64,000 nucleotides of DNA from NCBI GenBank assembly GCA_028023455.1, contig JAQFVV010001086.1:1-64000 (forward strand). Reading direction: 5' to 3'. Positions 14,000 through 28,284 of this stretch are shown piece by piece (the stretch's first letter is position 1; every line of letters starts with the position of its first letter). The notes under the pieces are model-generated. The model did no database searches, was not told where the DNA came from, and saw only the letters and a list, made by a program, of their open reading frames with translations. Source of the DNA: Epiperipatus broadwayi (Eukaryota > Onychophora > Udeonychophora > Euonychophora > Peripatidae). A program made the position numbers and the translations under genes.

Positions 14000-16140
14000 C
14001 CTTTTCTACTCCTGCCAACAATTAAATCACTATCTCAAACATACTAGACTCATCATTTACTCAATTGTATTTGTAGTCCGAAAATTACATAAAAAATCCT
14101 ACTAATGGCTTTCACCTGCAAAATTTATATATGTTTTCTATAAACCAATTATCCCTCCCATATCATTTTTTCCTATATTATGAGTCACTCACTCCCATGT
14201 TGATGTTTTTCTAGTTTATGGGTCATTCTAAGTGTTGAGTAATTTCACTAACAATCTATCTGACTCAGTAGTAACAATCTTACCTGTCTTAATTAACACA
14301 AACTGAACGATTCCATGCAGCCATCTATATGAAACATAAATATCATACAATTTAATAATTTAGTTAACACATAAAAATAAATAGTAATGGAAATAATTGA
14401 TCAGCAAACACAATACATAAATAACAATATTAATAATGGACTTAAAGTTACATTAATGTTCATATGCAGTGTAATTATTACTGAAGTTTAAGCTTATTAA
14501 TGCTTATTGGAAAAACATATTTAGACAGTCTATAATAACAAACGTTTATATTTTCCAGATAATCTTGATGATCACTCCAGATTACAGCAGGTGTCTGGAG
14601 GTTCTTGCTTATGTTCTTTTTCTATGGATTACTTTAGAGATATACAAATATATTTCAACTTTTTAGGATCTGTAAATTGGGAGGTCGCCTTGGCAGGTGC
14701 ACAATGAGTAACTTCTTCATCACATGTCCCTTATATTTCAGGGGTCCACAATGCAGCTGCAGCTCAAAAATCAATAGTCAATTTATTTCCATGTAAGAAA
14801 ACCCTGGGGGAGTGTAAACATTTGATATTTCATCTTTTATAACTTATAATCTCCCTTATCAGAAATTCCCCAGATCAGTCGCTCATGATATTTTTGGATC
14901 TTACTGACTCTGTTATTTTTTGTTCTGGCTCATGTGTTTGTTGGTACCTGCTTTGGTCAATCTGTTCCAGAGCAGGAAACACATAGTCTTTAATTGTTAT
15001 CTCTTATCTGACCTTACCATTATAAAATTGCCCCAAGGGCTTTTTTCTTATGAATCAGTAGTTTTTATTTGAACAATTACACCTGAGTCTCATTTTATGT
15101 GGTAGATGGGTTTGTCAGAAAGCATGCACAAAAGAAATCACACAAAAATAAACTTAACCTACCTTGAAAAATGGAGGATATGTACTGTAATTTTCAAAAA
15201 TCGTATGAAAGTAAAGCAACAATATAAAATTACTTTAAAATTTATATTAAAAAATAATTAACATATGACTAATAAAAAATTCAAATTTGAAAAAAAATTA
15301 TACAAGACAAACTTTTTTGTCCTTTTTTAGGTAGCTACAATATTTAATTTTATTCAAAATGATGTATTTTTATATGTAATTTACAGAATTTTATATTTTT
15401 TCATACGTGTACATTATTTTAATCATTGTCACTATTTGTTTGTAAACTAGAAAATACAACTAGTGCCAACTTTATTTTTTAATCACTCTTATAGTGAAAC
15501 TTGACCAAATTAAAATGTTTTCCAGTCACTGTTGATTCTTCCCATTTCACTAAGCAATCTAAAATTGAAATTTTTGTTTCCAAAGAAATTCGTTTTCTTA
15601 GGTGTTTTTCCTCTCCATTAGGGTAAACTAAAAGTTTAAAATAAAAATAAGAACATACACTTATGATAATAAAAAGATACCTACTCATTACTATTAAGCA
15701 AAACTTAATTAAAACTAACAAGTAAAAATTAAATTCTTATTTTTGTTTTTAATTTTCAATTATAGTTAAAAATAAATTTTCATTGTTTCATATCACATTA
15801 ATTTCAGATCATGTTATGTAACTTTTAAATTATTAATTGTAATTAAAAATCAGAGTTTAATTTTTAATTTTCAAATTTAATTGTGCCCACCACAGTTACT
15901 CAGCTTTTTAAAATAAAATTGTGGACACTAAATGATTAATTGATTACATACCCTTTTAAGAGCAAAAATAAAATGTGATTTAAAATGCAAAAACAACAAC
16001 ATGCATAGTATAGGCATTTATAACGTTTAACCATATTTACAATGTGAGTATATAAAATGAAGAAATCATGATTTTAAGTAAAATATTAACATTTTTATTC
16101 CATGAAATCTACAACAATACTATTATAAAATGCTGAAAAT
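14000..16140. other. Mixed AT-rich DNA with a less AT-rich stretch at 14560-15060
   Basis: Around 14560-15060 base composition is visibly less AT-rich and words such as gcaggtgtctggagg and tccagagcaggaaaca appear. This is typical of an old transposon or a lost gene, but no frame could be read through it. The rest is featureless. Confidence 0.4.
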
Positions 16141-16145
16141 GTTGA

Positions 16146-16273
16146 AATTATTAGATGAAAGTCGAACTTCGAAAATACCCTATTACTTTAAATATGACAT
16201 GTGAGTGAATGAAATTTATAATATTTAAAGTAATACCACATTATCAGACTTTGACTTCTGATCTAATAGTTTT
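16146..16273. repeat. Diverged foldback, about 50-bp arms
   Basis: The segment from ttattagatgaaagtc to attactttaaatat (about 16146-16194) recurs inverted at about 16222-16273 with several mismatches. The most conserved parts are attactttaaatat and tattagat. Probably an old MITE-like element. Confidence 0.55.
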
Positions 16274-16415
16274 ATTGCATAAAAAAAATGGCATACAAAG
16301 ATATTAAGAAGAAACATGAATCACATAATTTCAAAGTCACATTAAAAAATATGCATAAAATGAGATTCAGATTTATTTCCATTTTAAGATATCAAATACG
16401 ATTCTTTTAAATTAG

Positions 16416-16439
16416 AAACCAATTAACATTGGTTTCTAT
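16416..16439. repeat. Perfect 10-bp hairpin followed by T-run
   Basis: agaaaccaat, loop taac, attggtttct, followed by eight T after two bases. It resembles an intrinsic terminator, but no transcription unit ends here and the setting is eukaryotic. Confidence 0.6.
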
Positions 16440-16566
16440 TTTTTTTATATTTCTTCTAACAAAAAAATATTAATCTTCATTTTTTAATCTTTATTTTTTT
16501 TTTACATTAACTTACATTTATAAAATAGTTTTTTTTTTTTTTTTTTTTAAGTTTCAATCTATGTGG

Positions 16567-16567
<1 letters not shown>

Positions 16568-16658
<91 letters not shown>
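16568..16658. repeat. (TA)n microsatellite, 91 bp
   Basis: TA array abutting the left (inverted) end of the truncated PLE. Confidence 0.95.
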
Positions 16659-16660
<2 letters not shown>

Positions 16661-16748
16661 GATGTTTCAACTTAGTAACACAAGTCATCCACTGAGTATT
16701 AAAAAGTAGAAAGATGGTTGTAGAGGTGCTACAATCAATATAATAACC

Positions 16749-17101
16749 ATGTCTAAGGATTCAATCCCTCTTGAATCTCATGATGTTTATCAAATCTCAT
16801 GTGAAAATTGTAAGGCTTTTTACATAGGTATGATTAATTGTCACATCAGTGTTAGGAGAGATGAGCATGCTTATGCAGTTAAGCAACATTCATCATCATC
16901 AGCACTCTCATTCCATACTATGGATTCAGGTCATAAAATTATTTTTTCTAGTACCAGGATCATATTAAGATGTGATAATCTATACCAGTGCAAAATTAGA
17001 GAAGCCATTGAGATACTTAAAAGGCCAGATTTTATCAATACGTGAGTTGATAAAAGCAAACTTCCTCCTATTTGGAAAGATTTTTTTAAAAAACCATCTT
17101 A
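16749..17101 (+). pseudogene. PLE GIY-YIG endonuclease fragment
   Basis: The frame 16749-17045 reads MSKDSIPLESHDVYQISCENC, FYIGMINCHISVRRDEHA and REAIEILKRPDFIN. The VYQ-YIG core, catalytic Arg, the His of RRDEH, the Glu of REAIEI and the paired Cys are visible. A TGA at 17043 interrupts it where the related copy reads KRDD. In-frame sequence then continues to LPPIWKDFFKK and a natural stop near 17101. The upstream RT is absent, replaced by the inverted 3'-end piece, so the copy was dead on arrival. The ATG at 16749 is not a natural gene start. Confidence 0.85.
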
Positions 17102-17199
17102 ATTTTACATTTTTGCTATTGGTGGAATATTAATGTTTTTTAAATCAGTGATTGTAATGCCTCTACAACTGTCTTTCTACTTTTTATTACTCAGTGGAT

Positions 17200-17222
17200 G
17201 ACTTGTGTTACCAAGTCGAAAC
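17200..17222 (+). other. PLE 3' stem-loop ending in GAAAC (hammerhead-like)
   Basis: GACTTG, a six-base loop and CAAGTC pair perfectly and are followed at once by GAAAC, after an upstream TGGATG. This is the place and form of the hammerhead stem II plus GAA in PLE terminal repeats. The CUGAUGA core box is degraded (TGGATGA), so I do not expect cleavage. Confidence 0.5.
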
Positions 17223-17290
17223 ATCAGTATGTTAAAATATTTTAACACAGATGAACCCATAAAATATGTCTTTTATATATGGAACCTGTG

Positions 17291-17303
17291 TAAATCTTCG
17301 TAT

Positions 17304-17355
<52 letters not shown>

Positions 17356-17362
17356 GAAGATT

Positions 17363-17409
<47 letters not shown>

Positions 17410-17410
17410 T
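17291..17410. repeat. TA array inside a 12-bp inverted repeat, then (TA)n(TG)n
   Basis: taaatcttcgta at 17291-17302 (the PLE's 3' terminal word) recurs exactly inverted at 17353-17364, with a TA array between. A second TA run then passes into TG repeats to 17410. Confidence 0.9.
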
Positions 17411-17504
17411 TAAGTAACTACTTTAGGTGTCTTTGCCTTTTTTAATAAATCAATTTTATTCAAAATCATTTTCTATTTTATTTTAATTTTAAAATAATGT
17501 AACA

Positions 17505-17612
17505 GCATGATTCTGTGTTTATATTTGTGATGATATAGATTTCATTACAGTTTGCTTGCTGATAGAACTGTGTGCATATTTTCATATAGTTGTGAATTAA
17601 ATAATTGAACAT
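17505..17612. repeat. Dispersed repeat, copy 2
   Basis: Gapped similarity to 13441-13552, in the same orientation. Unassigned family. Confidence 0.5.
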
Positions 17613-18005
17613 ATATAAGTAATTTAGATGTTGGATTTATAAGGTAGAACGTATTTTTTAAATATAACAGATTAGAAAATAGGAAATATTAGGTATTTAA
17701 TTAATCATTTTTATAGAAGGCAGATTATTAATTAATTAATAAACATTTATTAAAACATTATCAGAAATTATAATTATTTTTTTCTGGTATGCAAAATAAT
17801 GTAAACAAATTATAGCTTTGTTACCTAGAAGTTATAAAAAAGGCTTGCAGATTAATTTAAGAGACATTCACTACTTACCTTTGAAGAAGCCTCTATACTG
17901 AACCATGTTAGAACATTAAGTTGCTATAGAATATGAAATTATTTTAATGACATTTGCATTGCAGTCTCAAAGTGAAATTACAATTCTTATACAGATCATA
18001 ATATT
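17613..18005. other. AT-rich non-coding DNA
   Basis: Nothing recognisable apart from a short attaattaatta run near 17725-17750. Confidence 0.5.
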
Positions 18006-18695
<690 letters not shown>

Positions 18696-18989
18696 ATGGT
18701 ACTTTGGTATTAACTATACTATGACATACTACACTGAAAACATACTATTCTAATCTTAAGATTTTTAAAATAACATCTTCAAGTTATTTGTGAACAAGCT
18801 TAATCGATAAAATTTGCCAGCCAATCATGTGGAGAAGTCACCTTGAAGATCGCCAGATTGGAATAGTATGGCTTCAGGGTAGTATGTCATAGCATAGTTA
18901 ATACGAAAGAAGGAGATGTGGTACATCACCATGTTGGCAATTTTGTGCCCTGAAGCAAACAAATGAAATAATAACTAATAATTTATTAT

Positions 18990-19420
18990 TATAAAAAAAT
19001 TATCAAAAATAAATATTATAAATAATTGTTTGAATTTTTAATGATATTTAACTAATAATTTGGCACTTAAACAAAGAAATAAAATAATAAATAATAATTT
19101 TGTTTCACTAAAATATCAAAAATGAATACTATAAATAATCAATATAATTTTTAATAGTATTTAACTAAGACAGCATTATTGAAAATGGAGAAATGGTGGT
19201 GCTACAAACTACTTTTTTTAAAAATAAGTAATATTTGTTTGATTAAAATATTATCAAAAATGAATATTACAAATAATCATTAGAATTTTTACTGGTATTT
19301 AACTAATTATTTTCATTTTTAAAAAGGCAGTAAATTGTTGTCAAATATAAACTATAAATAACTGCATATCTGAGATAATGTGATACTGAAAAAGGAGAAA
19401 TGATGGTGTTACAAACTATT
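18990..19420. repeat. Degenerate tandem repeat, units about 110-210 bp
   Basis: Words like atcaaaaatgaatactataaataatc followed by atttaactaa occur near 18996, 19108 and 19250, and gagaaatggtggtgctacaaac near 19187 and 19397. These are remnants of a tandem duplication. Confidence 0.55.
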
Positions 19421-19764
19421 TTTTTTTTATTTCTTTCAAAAAAAAGTAGAAAAGTATGTTTTATAAAAAAATCTAAGAAATAAAATACCAAATAAATTTT
19501 ACTTCCAAATAGAAATCACTGTGGTTGACTGAATTCTCTTATATGTTGCAAAATAGCAGAGTTAGTTATTCCAATCAACCACTATTATACTTACGATTTG
19601 TAATTGATCTTGTCGAAAAAAAATGATGTCATTTCTCTAGACCAACTATATATGAATCTAACTGATAAGTCCCATAACATAATATCTTTTTTTTTCTTTT
19701 CTTGCTTTTGCCCAGACATTTTGGTCAATTAGAACAAATGGTAATTAGTAACAAAATGTGATAA

Positions 19765-20020
19765 CCTAGTAATAAAATTTGAGAAATTAGTAATAAATTC
19801 AGCAATAAATCAGGAATGGTTCAGTAATTAATTAGTAATAAAATTTGATAAATTAGTAATAAAATCAGAAATAAATCGGTAATAGTTCAGAGATTAATTA
19901 AAAATAAAATCTGCAATAAATTCAATTCTTACAAAATATTAAAAATGGTGGATTAATGATCAAAATATAAAATAAGCAATCAAAATATTCAATTCTTACA
20001 AAATATTAAAAATGGTGGAT
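19765..20020. repeat. Minisatellite, period 65-67 bp
   Basis: tagtaataaaattt starts near 19768, 19833 and (degenerate) 19898, with caataaatc and ttcag words in phase. The last part repeats ttcaattcttacaaaatatt at 19921 and 19988. About 3.8 decayed copies. Confidence 0.7.
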
Positions 20021-20255
20021 CAGACATGGTAAAAATGCCTCTCACTTGGTTAATGCAAGCAGGTAAAAAACAGATATTTACCCAGAATTCACCAAAGTAT
20101 TGAAGATCTTGAAGGTGACACCTTGACCACTCCTTGCAGTTAGTCATGCCAATGTTTCAATTGCCATGATATTGTTGTGGTTCTTCATCAATGATATCTA
20201 CCAGTGGGTTGTGTAGTACATCATAGCTTAGTTAATAGTAAAGTACCATAAACAT

Positions 20256-21870
<1,615 letters not shown>

Positions 21871-22770
21871 AGTTTTTTTTAAAAAAAAAAAAAACGTAAA
21901 CTAACTATTTTTATTGGATTTTTATATTATCATCATAATCAAATTTTGCTCTATAAATTTAATTATCTTTTTTTTTTTTGCAATCTGTATATCCATGTTT
22001 TATTTTTTTCAATATATCCTAGTTATTATCATTCATTTAAAAGTATATTACTTTTAACCTTGCGATTTTTTTTTTTAAATCTCAATTATGATGATTAACA
22101 AGTACGTCCTATCTCAGTTGATATATATTTATCTCTTCATAAAATTACTCATATACCGTTTTTTTTTTTTTGTTTTTTTACACTTTTTTTATATTAACCG
22201 TCGCATTAAATATTTCAGTTGTACACTCTTATATGTTGTCTAATCATTTTAATGGAAAATATATCTACGTTTTTTTTTTTTTTATTATTTATTGTAAAGT
22301 AATTATATTTGGGCGCAAAATAACGAATATTGTATTAGAAATAGGATCTAGCGAGAAAGTATACTTTAAAAAACAAAAAAAAAAAATCTTTTTTTTTTTT
22401 TTTAAAGCATTTCCAAGAAAATTAGTTCCTTTTGATAAAATGCCAAATATCTGAAAAGTAATATAATACAGAATCATTAATTAAAGAAATTTATCTTCTT
22501 TGCCATTCAATCTTACTGATTTACTTAAGATTATTTATTTCTTTAAAAAAAAAAAAAAAAACTTAGATAAGCTTTTTTTTAATTAATATATATATATTAA
22601 AAAAAAAAAAAATCAAGATAAAGATAGAATAAATTTTATATTTTTTTTTAGTAGACATAAATTTGTGTAAGTTATTATAGCAAAATATTACCGGATACAT
22701 AATAATACGATTTTTTTTAAAAAAAAAAAAGATTATTGTTATACATAATTTTAAATTTAACATAGCTCAG
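21871..22770. other. Tract of long paired T- and A-runs
   Basis: At least ten homopolymer runs of 8-15 T or A occur, several as adjacent T-run/A-run pairs. Examples are T8A14 near 21876, a T8-(AT)-A14 near-palindrome at 22574-22613, and T8A10 near 22713. No credible protein is encoded. Confidence 0.6.
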
Positions 22771-25700
22771 TGTATATGTATATGTTTATAAACATCAGAG
22801 CAACTAAAAATAGGTGGATAATTCTATTATATTCTTAATTCCTTTGTTAAACATTTAGAGTGAATTAAATGATAGCCTGATGAAAAGTGATTTACTGCTT
22901 TGTTTATTATACATAATAATATATAGTCCCTTATTTTATTTGTTATATTAGTAAATACTAATCAGTCATATGTCACCTGACCTACATAGCTTGTATTACC
23001 AATGTGTAATATATAAAGAGCTAAGTAAACAATTGTTCTAATTTGCTGATTATGTTTCTGTCATTATGCCTAATATCGGTTATAAGTGAATTATTCAAAA
23101 AATTTGTTATTTAAATGATTTTGTTTAATAATTAAATCAACTGCAGTGCAGAGATCCTATTATGATTTCGAATTTCAGTTCCAATGCAATTTTTCATTAT
23201 CATATCACTCAATAAACCTTACACTTTAGAGTCATCAATACACATGATTTAAATAAATTTCTAAATGTTTTGACATATTTTGAGCTTTCATTTAAACTTT
23301 ATTTATCTTTTATTATCGTCTAAATCATCACTTCTTATTCAGATAAATCAACATTAAACTTAAAATAATGTGCAATTCTACCAATTTCTTTTATCACGCT
23401 TTTAATTCCTCATTATTCCAATCATGTATGCCTATTTATCATTGTTTTTAATATGTATCTGTCTTATTTTTTCTAAAAAAATTAAGTTATGAATGTTTTA
23501 ACAAATTTATGAACAGGTTTTTTTTAATAGTAATAATTTATAAACACTTTTAAAATATAAGATAATGCATCATCATTTTCAATACATTTCAATCACATTT
23601 ATTTGCCTTACAAGGTAAACTTAGACTGAACACTTTAAAAAATATTTCAACTAGTTATAATGTACATAGTAAAATGTTTATTAAGCCAAATATCTCCATT
23701 CAAATTATTTTCTTTAAATATTTCTTAACATTCTAACTGTGTTAAGGTTTATGAGAAAAAAAAAAGATTACACCAAAGTAAATTTAAAGCTAATATATTT
23801 TCTAAAAAATGTTTTTAGTTAAATATAACAAGTAGATTTTTTTTTGAAAGCTAGTACAAATTTACATGTTAAATGATATTTCTCAAACTGTGTTAATAAA
23901 TTTCTGTTAATGACTTCTCATAATTAGATCTGAGATATGTTCATGCTGAATGCTGCAACATATTCTAAAATAACATAAAATAGGGTAACATTTCTATGAA
24001 TTAACCTATTTTTTGCTAGTTATGAATAAAAAATGTGACAGTTTCTTGTCGGCTTCAAGTCACTCTAATTCCATATTTTTAATGCTACTGTTATGAGGTT
24101 ACATTATTTTTAAAAATTAAAATAAGTTCCATAAGATGCTGCCCTCTCATGAATTATTTTTCAAGTAAAAAATCAATAAAAACTGGTGAAGGTTTAACAA
24201 AGTATAAGGGCCATCCTTTCTTGAATCTGATTGGCTGTTAAATTTTGACAATGAAGAAAATGGTTGTCAATAACTAAAGAGTTATTATTTCTTTTCTTTC
24301 ATTTCAAAAATGATAAACGAATGTTTTACACCATTTTAAAAGTATTTTTTGACAAATTATAAATTATTTCATAAAATATGCTAAAAATAAAATGATTTAA
24401 AAAAATTAGTTAAGACTTTAGCAAAAATTATTTAATTTTCTGCAACGTAAAATTGGGAAAGAAATCACTGACATCAGCAAAACTTTTTGGTTGGTGAGTA
24501 ATGTTTATTTTAGATTTGCCACTATCAAATATTTTTATAATTATAAATAAAAAAATATTTTTTAAAAAACTTTCATTCACTTCCATAACCTGACAAATTA
24601 TTAATATACTTTTTACAAATGAGATCAAAGTGAATATATAATAAAAGATGGATATATTTTGACATTTGAGTTTGTAAATTGATGCATGAGTTTGTGAATT
24701 GACCTATTAAAGGTTTAGACTTTTACCTCACTTGGCCAATAAAATAATCAGCAAAAAAGAGGTTAATCAACACTTGATTTGAAATCTTGTAAAATTCAGA
24801 AAAATTTAATGTACATTAATTTTTTTTAAAATAACTATTGAACCAGTCAATCTGATACTCAGATTGAGTTTCAGAGACCACTCAGAATTTCCACTGCCAA
24901 ACATATTCATTCTCCATCTTTATGCATATATACACATTTATTAACATTTTTTGCTTAATTATTAAAATAATCATATATATATATATATGTCTTAATTTAA
25001 ATAATCATATATATATATATATGTCTTAATTTAAATAATTAAATATTTTATAATATTTTAATTTGTATATGTGTATAATAGACACATATATATTATAGCT
25101 GAGGGGAGATTATTTAGAAAGTGTTTATAATATTAAAATATATTATAGTAATTTGTATTTTAAAAATTATATTAAATTTAATTATTTATTTTAGTAATGA
25201 CAGTCAGAAAAGAAAAGGTGATGCAATCCTACTGAATATTTTCAAATGCAATTTAGTTAATTAATCAGAAATTCATTAGTCTAAATTAAAATGTTGTAAT
25301 TATATAAAAGTAATGTAAAATCCATTAGTGAAAATTTTATCCACTTCAAATTTGCTTTAAAAACTAAGATTATATTTTATAACAATCATCTGAGAAATTT
25401 TTATCAGGATTTCATTGTCTTAAAACTTAGCAGAACAAAGGTATGCATCCAGTTTGTAATTGCTGATCATCAAAGTAGATAAATTGTTTTAAGTCATGTA
25501 GGTAAAAGCATTCCAAAACAATTTCAAAATTATATAAATAGTGATGAATTTGAACACCCTAGGAGAGCAAATAATTTGAGAAGAGTAATGGCCAGCAAAA
25601 TCCGCACCCAGGATATTCTTAACTCAATGTATTGTCAGTAGGTAAAAACTTCATCTTTCTTACCATTCCATATTGTTATCTTTCCCTACACTACTGCCCA

Positions 25701-26515
25701 AGATCCAGATACTCATGAACTGTTACTAAGAACCTATATACTAAATAATGAAAGTTCTATCTGCCTGACTTAATGAATAAAACTAGATTTAGGCTACGAG
25801 GGACTTTTCAAATTCAGGATTCACCATCAATATTGAACAAGGTAACAAATCCATGTTACTGCTATAACTCATAAATTTACATATATAATCTAAATTTAAA
25901 CCTGTATTTCTTGACTAACAATTAGTTTAAATATAATGTAATCTATTTTAGCTGCACAGAAGATCAGAAATTCATTATCAACTAAATAATTTGTAAAATT
26001 ATGACTTATTGTTTAACGTGTTCAAATCTCTAAAACAATCTTAATATATTTTTATCATTGAATCTCTTGTAAATTATTCTAATTTCTTATTCTACATTTG
26101 TGTGGCAACAATATTTTGTATTATTATTATGTTTTATATTTTGTATTTTAAATAATATGCCAATATTTTTTTTCAATTTGCAAAAATGTTCACTCTTTCT
26201 TTTAAATCCTCACCTTTCTTTTAATGGGGAGATCAGCTTAGTTTATTTTTATTAAAACAACCTTGTTATTTCAATTACAGCAGACACTTGCAGATTTGGA
26301 AAAAAAACAACTTAATTATATTATAATGTATTTATTGAAAAAAAAAAAAAGTAGAAATCTGTTTTTCTAAGACATTTTTTTTTCATTAAAATACTAGCGC
26401 TAATTCTAAAAGTCCAAATCTGTTTTATGTAAATTTAAATCAATATTTTTTTTTTTTATAAAATCAATAACAACCACCTAACTCTCATATAATAAATTGT
26501 TTTTCTCTTCACCAG
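22771..26515. other. AT-rich non-coding DNA with minor repeats
   Basis: Two 34-bp tandem copies of a tcatata...gtcttaattta unit lie at 24971-25038. A perfect hairpin (tcaatctga, loop tac, tcagattga) is at 24847-24867. No gene was found in this 3.7-kb stretch. Confidence 0.55.
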
Positions 26516-26525
26516 TAAAAATTGT

Positions 26526-26921
26526 AATTATAAATATATGACTATTTTGGCATACGTTAGTGAAGCTGTAATAATACTATAATGTGTAGCATGTCTGCTT
26601 AGTGCTTTCAAGATTTAATGTTCAAATCTCATTCTCATAGCTTTACAAATGAAGACTGTTGTGATTTACTGTACACATATGCATATGAGTTTGAATTTTT
26701 AATTAGTTAGTCCATTGTTTGGAGAGAGCAATGGACTAAGTAATTAAAAATTCAAACTCATTTACATATGTGTATAATAAATCACAACAGACTTCATTTT
26801 TAAAGCTATGAGTATGAGATTTGAAGATTAAATCTCAAAAGTGATAAGCAGACATATTACGTATTATAGTATAATTATAGCTTCACATAACGTATGCAAA
26901 AAAAGTCGCATATTTATAATT
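26526..26921. mobile_element. 396-bp foldback of two inverted SINE-like copies
   Basis: Arms of about 190 bp (outer ends aattataaat and its complement) meet at a stem tagtccattg with loop tttggagagag near 26710-26735. Identity is about 85-90% by eye. Each arm carries tctgcttag, then a GTTCAAATC/CTTCAAATC word followed by catactcatag. This resembles the 3' half of a tRNA (B-box consensus GGTTCAAATCC), so each arm could derive from a tRNA-related SINE. The A-box half is not convincing. No coding frame. A TA array starts just to the right. Confidence 0.7.
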
Positions 26922-26941
26922 CTTTCATATATAGATCGGAA

Positions 26942-26953
26942 GATATATATATA

Positions 26954-26998
<45 letters not shown>
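26942..26998. repeat. (TA)n microsatellite, 57 bp
   Basis: TA array with one phase slip, immediately right of the foldback. Confidence 0.95.
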
Positions 26999-26999
<1 letters not shown>

Positions 27000-27000
<1 letters not shown>

Positions 27001-28190
27001 GTGTACCACAATCATCAAAGCACTTAGAACCTAATTTCCATGTTTGTTTTAATGTTTATGAGAAGTTTTATATATAAATTAATGTAACAAGGGAAGGGGA
27101 TTTGTATTTCAATATTTTGTTATTTCATTAATGAATTTAAGTTCTTCCTTACTGTTTAGTATTTAAATCATACCTTTTGCAAAATATTCCATAATACATA
27201 GATATTAATTAATTAAGTATTTCCTTAAGTTTTATATAAGTGTTGTTCCAAGTGTTGCATGCTTACTTGCCTCCATGTTCATTTATATATGTTTGTGCTT
27301 CATTCTACCTGGGTGTATCAGAAAGCTAAACTGCATCTCATATGTACAAGTCCAAGAACCAAGCTCTTAACCCCTCTGGGGACTTAGTTGGTCATTTGAA
27401 CTTGCTTCATATGAGAATCACTCTGAGAAATACTGGCCCATAAAAAATCACAGAAGACTGTTCTTTGTTTGATAAGCTGATTCTGCCAAAGTCTGCAGAC
27501 TTATATCAGTCTTTATTTCTTTCAATGAATTTTTGGAAGCATCCTTTTCATTCTATCATTGGATCACATAAGTATCCCACTGTGCTTGTGCCACCGTTTT
27601 TGTTCTAGTTTCAAGCAAAAGCTATGAATATCCATAAGCCATAATGTTCTGATTCTACAAATCAGATTTTATTATGATATTTATTAATATTTTCATGTGT
27701 GTAATTTTGGGATGCAATTATATATTTTCTAAATTAACTCTCCCAGACATGTTTTTCACTCACATAAGCTGAGATTCCTCCATTTATTAGTGATAATCAT
27801 ATTTCAATAATAAAATAATCTTTATAAAGTAAATTCTGTCAAGTGCTATATTTTGTTCTCTTTTCTAAAGGTGGTATTAAGATTCATTTACATACAAAAA
27901 TAGTGCTATTAAAACTGTATTTGCAGATATTATTGTTTATGGACTTTTTGGCATATAAATTAGCCACAATAAAAATAAGAAAGTAGTGAATCTATTTGTA
28001 ACTTCTTAAATTACAAAAATAAATATCATGTTTTATAATATAAAAAGGTCAGTGAAATCTAATAGAAAAATGTAATTAATGACACATATTATATTTAAAT
28101 TAATAAATTATACATATATTCTAACTTGCAGAATCATTGTTTCTTTTATTTAAAATATTAATATTTTGGTTAATAAACTATGCTTGCTTT
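27000..28190. other. Non-coding DNA, less AT-rich at 27240-27660
   Basis: The 27240-27660 part has mixed composition (for example cccctctgggg near 27371) suggesting an old element or lost gene, but no frame runs through it. Confidence 0.4.
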
Positions 28191-28195
28191 GACTA

Positions 28196-28200
28196 GATGA

Positions 28201-28236
<36 letters not shown>

Positions 28237-28249
28237 ATATATATGAGAT

Positions 28250-28284
<35 letters not shown>
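28196..28284. repeat. TA arrays flanked by 13-bp inverted repeat
   Basis: gatgatctcatat at 28196-28208 recurs exactly inverted at 28241-28253 across a TA run. A second TA run then leads to gatgatct, the end of the LTR-like repeat that begins there. The inverted piece looks like a short antisense copy of that repeat end. Confidence 0.85.

Larger units (their letters stand above)
16659..17305 (+). mobile_element. Truncated Penelope-like element with inverted 3'-end fragment at its 5' side
   Basis: The first 80 bp (16659-16739) are the reverse complement of the element's own 3' untranslated segment at about 17152-17231. They join directly to sense coding DNA beginning at about 16740. The sense part carries only the endonuclease and the 3' end, which runs to the word cttcgta before the next TA array. 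Same family as the 43-46 kb element but more diverged. The layout (TA)n, antisense end, sense copy, (TA)n repeats the arrangement of the larger dimer on a small scale. Confidence 0.85.
18696..20249. mobile_element. Possible TIR element with three copies of its terminus
   Basis: The 40-bp left terminus (18696-18735, tggtacttt to atgacatactac) recurs inverted at 20211-20249 with about six differences. It also recurs inverted at 18855-18903, where it makes a 200-bp foldback with 18702-18761. This could be a 1.55-kb non-autonomous DNA transposon with a MITE copy nested at its left end. No transposase reading frame was seen. The interior holds degenerate tandem repeats. Confidence 0.5.

Noticed and set aside
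16416-16449. Terminator-like hairpin with T-run
   Set aside because: The window is eukaryotic and no gene ends here; hairpins of this size are expected by chance in AT-rich DNA.
17296-17410. CRISPR-like or telomeric interpretation of the tandem TA/TG tracts
   Set aside because: No spaced direct repeats and no telomere motif; they are ordinary microsatellites.
22170-22454. 94-residue frame with Phe/Lys runs
   Set aside because: Composition follows T and A homopolymers; no domain and no homologous context.
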